DNA from: DATAXV01 sp036272915
Lineage (GTDB): Bacteria; Chloroflexota; Dormibacteria; Dormibacterales; Dormibacteraceae
Assembly (NCBI GenBank): GCA_036272915.1
Contig: DATAXV010000005.1
Coordinates: forward strand, 1-19,740
Direction of reading: 5' to 3'
DNA length: 19,740 nucleotides
Under the pieces are notes generated by a model. That model saw only the letters and a list, made by a program, of their open reading frames with translations. It did not search any database and was not told where the DNA came from. Position 1 is the stretch's first letter, and the number at the start of each line of letters is the position of its first letter. Of the stretch, positions 16,424 through 19,740 are shown piece by piece. The translations under genes were made by a program, and so were the position numbers.

Positions 16424-16584
16424 GCGGTCTGGAGGCGGCCGTGGACGACGACCGCGGTGGTGCTTCCCCCGGAGCGAGTCGGGCCCGCGCAGGAGCTGGA
16501 CGATCGCCGGGCTCGTCTGAGCGTCGAGGTTGCCGGCAACCTGGTCCGCGACAACGATGGGGGGTTGGCTTCGATCATCGTCAT
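16420..16584 (-). pseudogene. Remnant of a second ABC ATP-binding gene between the two permeases
   Basis: The 157 bases between the permease genes are a decayed ATPase gene. Read leftward from about 16558, one frame gives IVVADQVAGNLDAQTS and continues to LL at 16490. This aligns without gaps to LILADEPAGNLDSQTA...LL of the intact ATPase (12 of 23 residues identical), but Glu is Gln and Pro is Val. After a frame change near 16489-16478, the other frame reads STTAVVVHG, matching TTVLVVTHD (H-loop). Just after the permease stop, MIEA resembles the ATPase start MIVLEA. About 155 codons, including Walker A, Q-loop and signature, are gone, so it cannot hydrolyse ATP. An open frame of 54 codons (ATG 16584 to TGA 16420) spans it with ATGA overlaps to both permeases, and may simply bridge translation. 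Confidence 0.8.
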
Positions 16585-17975
16585 TCGCTCCGAAGGACCT
16601 CGGCAGGCCTGATCCTGGCGATCATCCAGGCAGCCGCCACGCTGGCCAGGACGGCGATGACCAGGGCCGCGGCGAGGCCCTCGAGGAGTACTGTCCAGCC
16701 GACCTGCGCGTTGATGTCGGTCAGCTTGCTAAGGACTGGGCTGGGCGCGCCGAACGTCCCTCGCGCCCCCGTATCCGCCGACACCCCGCTGTGGGAGACG
16801 AGCGACGACGTGATCGGCCCGGCGCCGATGAAGCCGATGGCTGCGCCGACGATCAAGCCGAACAGCGTGAAGGTCACCGCCTCGGTCGTGAACTGCACGA
16901 TGATCCGGACGTTGGAGGCACCAATCGCCTTGAGGACCCCGATCTCGCGCTTCCGCTCTCTCACGATCAGCACCATGACAAAGAACAGGATCACGACCGC
17001 TGCCCCGACGGTCCCGACGAGGCTGTCGAGCGCGATGCCCTTGACGCTGTCGAGGTCGCCAACTGCCAGCTCGGCGTCGGCCAGGTAGCTGACGACGCTC
17101 GCCCGCGGTCCGAGATTCTGCTCGATCTCCGACGTCACCTTCGCAAGGTCGGAGAGTGAGGCGGCAGTGACGGTCGCGTTGAAGACCTCGCCAGGGACGC
17201 CGATCAGGCGCTGCAGGACGGGGAGCGAGGTGATGACCGTGTCGTTGCCCTGCTGCGTGTCGCTCTCGAAGATGGCCGCAACGGTGAATGTTTCCCCGTA
17301 GGCGGTGAAGGTCGAACCCACCTTGAGCCCGTTCTTCCTCGCCATGGCCGTACTCACCATGGCGACGTCAGCCGTGGTCGAGCCGGAGATCGCGCGGCCG
17401 CTGACGATGCGGAGCGTCGACGCGCCGATGTTCGCCGGGGCCGTCGGCTGCGTCGAGCCGGAGAAGTACACCGAGTAGTAGGAAATCGGCGGAGTGCACG
17501 GCTTCGGCTGACACGCGAGGCCGGCGGTGGCGAACGCCATGTTCCCGGGGTACTTGAGGCTGGTCGACCCGAGCTTGTTCTCACCGGCCCGCGGCCCGGC
17601 GGGACCGGTAGGTGTCGCCGAGCGTGGGCCCGGCAGGTCCTTGGAGGAGGAGGTGTTCGGCGGCAGGTTGCTGGCCTTCACGATGCCGTTGAGGGCCTCG
17701 TCGAGGCTCATGACGCCGGGGAGGTGCGCGATGGGGGCGAGCTCGGCGGTCGTGAGGTCCTTGCCGAGCAGCCCGCCAGCGGAGTAGCCGGGCGGGCCGA
17801 TAGTCACCGTGTTGCCGATCGAGCTGAGCGTCGTCGCGACCTTGTCGGTGACCGTTCGGTACGCGACCAGCATGACGAAGGCCAGACCGATCGCGAGGCC
17901 CAGGATCAGAACCACCGAGACTGTGCGCGTCGTGTTGCGGAAGGCGTTGCGGATACCGCGGCCGACAATGCTCAT
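16581..17975 (-). CDS. FtsX-like ABC permease (first gene of the leftward operon)
   Basis: 464 residues from ATG 17975-17973, with AGAGGG and GAAGAGG just upstream. It has the same plan as its neighbour. The basic N-terminus MSIVGRGIRNAFRNTTRT is followed by a helix (about 18-40), an extracytoplasmic domain to about residue 310, three C-terminal helices, and the coupling segment VRERKREIGVLKAIGASNVRI. It ends PAEVLRSE. Compared with the 416-residue paralogue it has an insertion of some 50 residues in the external domain (about 100-170), rich in Pro, Gly and Ser and with a Cys pair in ACQPKPCTPP that could form a disulfide outside the cell. It is the promoter-proximal gene. Its stop overlaps the ATG of the dead ATPase frame, the arrangement expected if a permease-ATPase pair had been duplicated. 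Confidence 0.92.
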   Translation of the reverse strand: MSIVGRGIRNAFRNTTRTVSVVLILGLAIGLAFVMLVAYRTVTDKVATTLSSIGNTVTIGPPGYSAGGLLGKDLTTAELAPIAHLPGVMSLDEALNGIVKASNLPPNTSSSKDLPGPRSATPTGPAGPRAGENKLGSTSLKYPGNMAFATAGLACQPKPCTPPISYYSVYFSGSTQPTAPANIGASTLRIVSGRAISGSTTADVAMVSTAMARKNGLKVGSTFTAYGETFTVAAIFESDTQQGNDTVITSLPVLQRLIGVPGEVFNATVTAASLSDLAKVTSEIEQNLGPRASVVSYLADAELAVGDLDSVKGIALDSLVGTVGAAVVILFFVMVLIVRERKREIGVLKAIGASNVRIIVQFTTEAVTFTLFGLIVGAAIGFIGAGPITSSLVSHSGVSADTGARGTFGAPSPVLSKLTDINAQVGWTVLLEGLAAALVIAVLASVAAAWMIARIRPAEVLRSE

Positions 17976-18278
17976 CCTCTTCGGAACCCTCTGCGGGGGT
18001 CAAATGGCTCCCTGTCCGTGGCTTGGTTGCTGCCCATGTTCGTTTTGTAGCCCACCTGCGGTTGCACGGCCGTAACAGGGTCGCGACAGCGAGCGGACGC
18101 AACCCATCGTCGCTTCGCCCACCTACGGCCCCGCGCAACCATGTGCTCGGGATGTTGAAGGGACTGCCTCTGGCGACCAGCCTGGCCCGCCGCGATGAGA
18201 TCAGAGCCCGGGTAGCTGAATGGGTTCCGGGGCGGTGGCCGATCTCGCAGTGGCCTCAAGGTAAACTGGTAGGCCGCT
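17976..18278. other. Intergenic region upstream of the ABC operon and tRNA-Ser
   Basis: These 303 bases lie between the divergent ABC operon and the tRNA gene, so promoters for both should be here. On the minus strand TACAAA (18049-18044) is a possible -10 element about 70 bases before the permease ATG, but I see no -35 at normal spacing. Short open frames here are Arg-rich and look noncoding. No second tRNA is visible, despite a GGTAGCTGAATGGG stretch that superficially resembles a D-arm. Confidence 0.45.
18262..18267 (+). promoter_or_regulatory. Possible -10 element of the tRNA-Ser gene
   Basis: TAAACT ends 11 bases before the first tRNA base and matches 4 of 6 positions of the sigma-70 consensus, including the first TA and the final T. 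No convincing -35 hexamer is seen 16-18 bases upstream, so this is tentative. Confidence 0.3.
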
Positions 18279-18372
<94 letters not shown>

Positions 18373-18426
18373 TCGAACTCAGTCGGGGCGCCGCTAGGGA
18401 TCGTCCAAGCCCGGTCGCGATGCCAG

Positions 18427-18448
18427 TGACGCCAACGCTGACGCCAAC
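18427..18448. repeat. Short tandem direct repeat (12-bp period)
   Basis: TGACGCCAAC occurs at 18427-18436 and again at 18439-18448 (unit TGACGCCAACGC/CC). It lies between the tRNA and the helicase pseudogene. It could be a protein-binding arm site left by an integrated element, or chance. I found no copy of the tRNA 3' end elsewhere in the window to mark an attachment-site pair. Confidence 0.35.
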
Positions 18449-18452
18449 CCGT

Positions 18453-19650
18453 CTAGGTCTTCGCCAGCTGCGACCCGCGAACAGCCCTTGGAGCCGCCTG
18501 CCCTAACTCGTTCAAGAACCGGGAGGCGATCGTTCTTACGCTGTAAGCACTCGTAGCGCCCACTTTTGCCCCCACCCGAAACGCGATCTCCTTGCTCAGC
18601 CATGAGACGCTCGACAGCACAAGCACGTTGCGTGTCCGCGTCAGGGCGACGTAGAAGAGCCGGCGCTGCTCCCGTAGCTGCGCCTCCTGCTCCGCTCGTG
18701 GCAGACTCGCATCGACTCGCGGGAGGAGGCCCTCGATGCAGTCAGCCACGACCACCAAGTCAGCCGTGAGGCCCTTCGATTTATGCAGGCTCATTACCCG
18801 CACGTACTCCACGTCTGTGGGCAACTCAGGCTGCGTAATGACGACGCGCAGCTGATCCCGCAACTCGGCGCAGGTGGTCCATTCCTTGTCAAAACTCGCT
18901 ATGAGCGTCCTGATGCCTTGCGACCAGGCCTCGTCCTCGGGGAAGACCGCATCAACAAGCTCTTGGCCGGTTAAGGATGAGAACCCCTCAACGAGTTCAC
19001 GCGCCATTCTGAATGGCTGCATGAGGTTCGTCGTACCCTTGAGCTCCCGTTTCCCGGCATCAACCTCATCAAGTACGTCCCACGGTTCTTCGCCCGTCTT
19101 CTCGCAGTGCATGCGAAGCGTTCTCCAAGGACCAACCCGCCGGGTCGTCGCGCCGAGGCCGCACCAACATCGGAGAGCTACGCGGTCGTAACCTGTCCGC
19201 GAGGAGGTTCAGAAGGGTGTAAGCCGACTGGGCCTGGCACTCGTCAAGCCTCCCGGCATTGCTGTCGAGGATCTCTTCCTGGAAGAAGCTGTGGGCACGT
19301 ACGTCAGCCACGCGCAAGGCGTCTCGAACCTCATAGCCAATGACCCGCGTTGGACACAGCACGAGCACCTTCCCTGCCTCGACCGTCTTGGCCTCAATCC
19401 GTGCCTTAATGAAACCGGCTAGACCCTGAGCCTCCTCCGTGAGGCTGTTCCATTGGACAACCCGGATTTCACCCTCGATCTGGTTCTCCAGCGGATGAAG
19501 TTGCCGATCGGCCCGGTCGGGATTGTGGGAGATGAGCGCATTCGCGACCTCAATCACGCTCACTGGGCACCGTCGGCAGACATCTAGGCCGATCTCCTCT
19601 TCACTGTTCGCGGCACGGGTGTGCGGTGACGTAGGGGCCGGAACCGGCAA
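18453..19650 (-). pseudogene. UvrD/Rep-type superfamily 1 helicase, 5'-truncated and frameshifted
   Basis: Two leftward frames together make the C-terminal half of a UvrD-like helicase. The upstream frame (19650 to about 19190) has DVCRRCPVSVIEVANALI, a motif IV-like block, then GKVLVLCPTRVIGYEVRDAL and AQSAYTLLNLLAD. The reading then must shift between about 19208 and 19180 into the frame giving YDRVALRCWCGLGATTRR. From 19112 that frame runs on with the motif V region YVRVMSLHKSKGLTADLVVV and motif VI EQRRLFYVALTRTRN, ending at TAG 18453. The N-terminal ATPase half (Walker A, motifs Ia-III) is absent: an in-frame TGA lies six bases before the apparent TTG start, and nothing helicase-like follows to the window edge. 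G+C is visibly lower than in the metabolic operon. A sequencing error could explain the frameshift but not the missing 5' half. Confidence 0.85.
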
Positions 19651-19740
19651 GGCTCATTGGGGCTGAGCGGTTGGGCCGGTGAGTGGACGAGCGTGGCGGT
19701 CGGGCGGAAGATAGCGGGCTGTAGGAGGTAGGAGCCCCTC
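19651..19740. other. Right-edge sequence beyond the helicase truncation; no gene recognised
   Basis: No frame on either strand continues the helicase or resembles a known protein over these 90 bases. The change from helicase coding sequence to unrelated sequence at about 19650 may be the breakpoint of an insertion or deletion, but the window ends before a neighbouring element can be identified. Confidence 0.4.

Noticed and set aside
15657..17159. Rightward frames opposite the permeases
   Set aside because: They are antisense to genes with clear transmembrane and FtsX motifs and show no domain of their own.
18206..18260. Second tRNA-like stretch (GGTAGCTGAATGGG) before tRNA-Ser
   Set aside because: No T-arm TTCGAAT-like loop and no pairing acceptor stem.
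18394..18603. Leftward 69-codon frame next to the tRNA as an integrase tail
   Set aside because: No catalytic motif of tyrosine or serine recombinases, and it overlaps the helicase fragment in another frame.

Overview
The window is a high-GC bacterial chromosome segment (roughly 70% G+C by eye over most of its length). It has many GTG starts and 1-30 nt gene spacings. OpcA beside Zwf, a fused transaldolase/glucose-6-phosphate isomerase, and a sigma-like protein ending in a DUF5667-type domain fit Actinobacteriota, Chloroflexota or the related candidate phylum Dormibacterota. The sequence alone does not decide between them.

Layout. A leftward membrane-protein gene runs off the left edge (1-534, unknown function, recognised from a strong ribosome binding site and clear membrane helices). 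It is divergent from a rightward ten-gene operon at 649-14212. That operon starts with a membrane-tethered sigma-like protein and continues: FGGY kinase (probably gluconokinase), animal-type transketolase, Tal-Pgi fusion, zwf, opcA, pgl, rpe, rpiA, gnd. Together these encode the whole oxidative and non-oxidative pentose phosphate pathway, plus the isomerase that returns fructose-6-P to glucose-6-P. The unit could therefore run as an NADPH-producing cycle fed by glucose-6-P or gluconate. Almost every junction is tight or overlapping, which suggests one transcript.

Facing it is a leftward ABC-transporter operon (17975-14487) of the MacB/LolD/FtsX type: permease, dead ATPase remnant, permease, intact ATPase. 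The remnant between the two permeases has not been called as a gene. It keeps a recognisable Walker B/D-loop in one frame and H-loop-like sequence in another. This shows that a permease+ATPase pair was duplicated in tandem and one ATPase was then lost. The two operons converge on a 274-nt gap holding a strong hairpin.

The right end has a different character. A tRNA-Ser(GGA) gene (18279-18370, CCA encoded) is followed by visibly less GC-rich DNA carrying a leftward UvrD/Rep-type helicase that is truncated at its 5' end and frameshifted. This looks like the edge of an integrated or decayed island at a tRNA gene.

The most unusual items are the membrane-tethered sigma-like protein heading a complete pentose phosphate operon, and the duplicated-then-decayed ABC module. 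The metabolic genes are confidently identified. The regulatory role of the sigma-like protein and the transporter substrate are not known.
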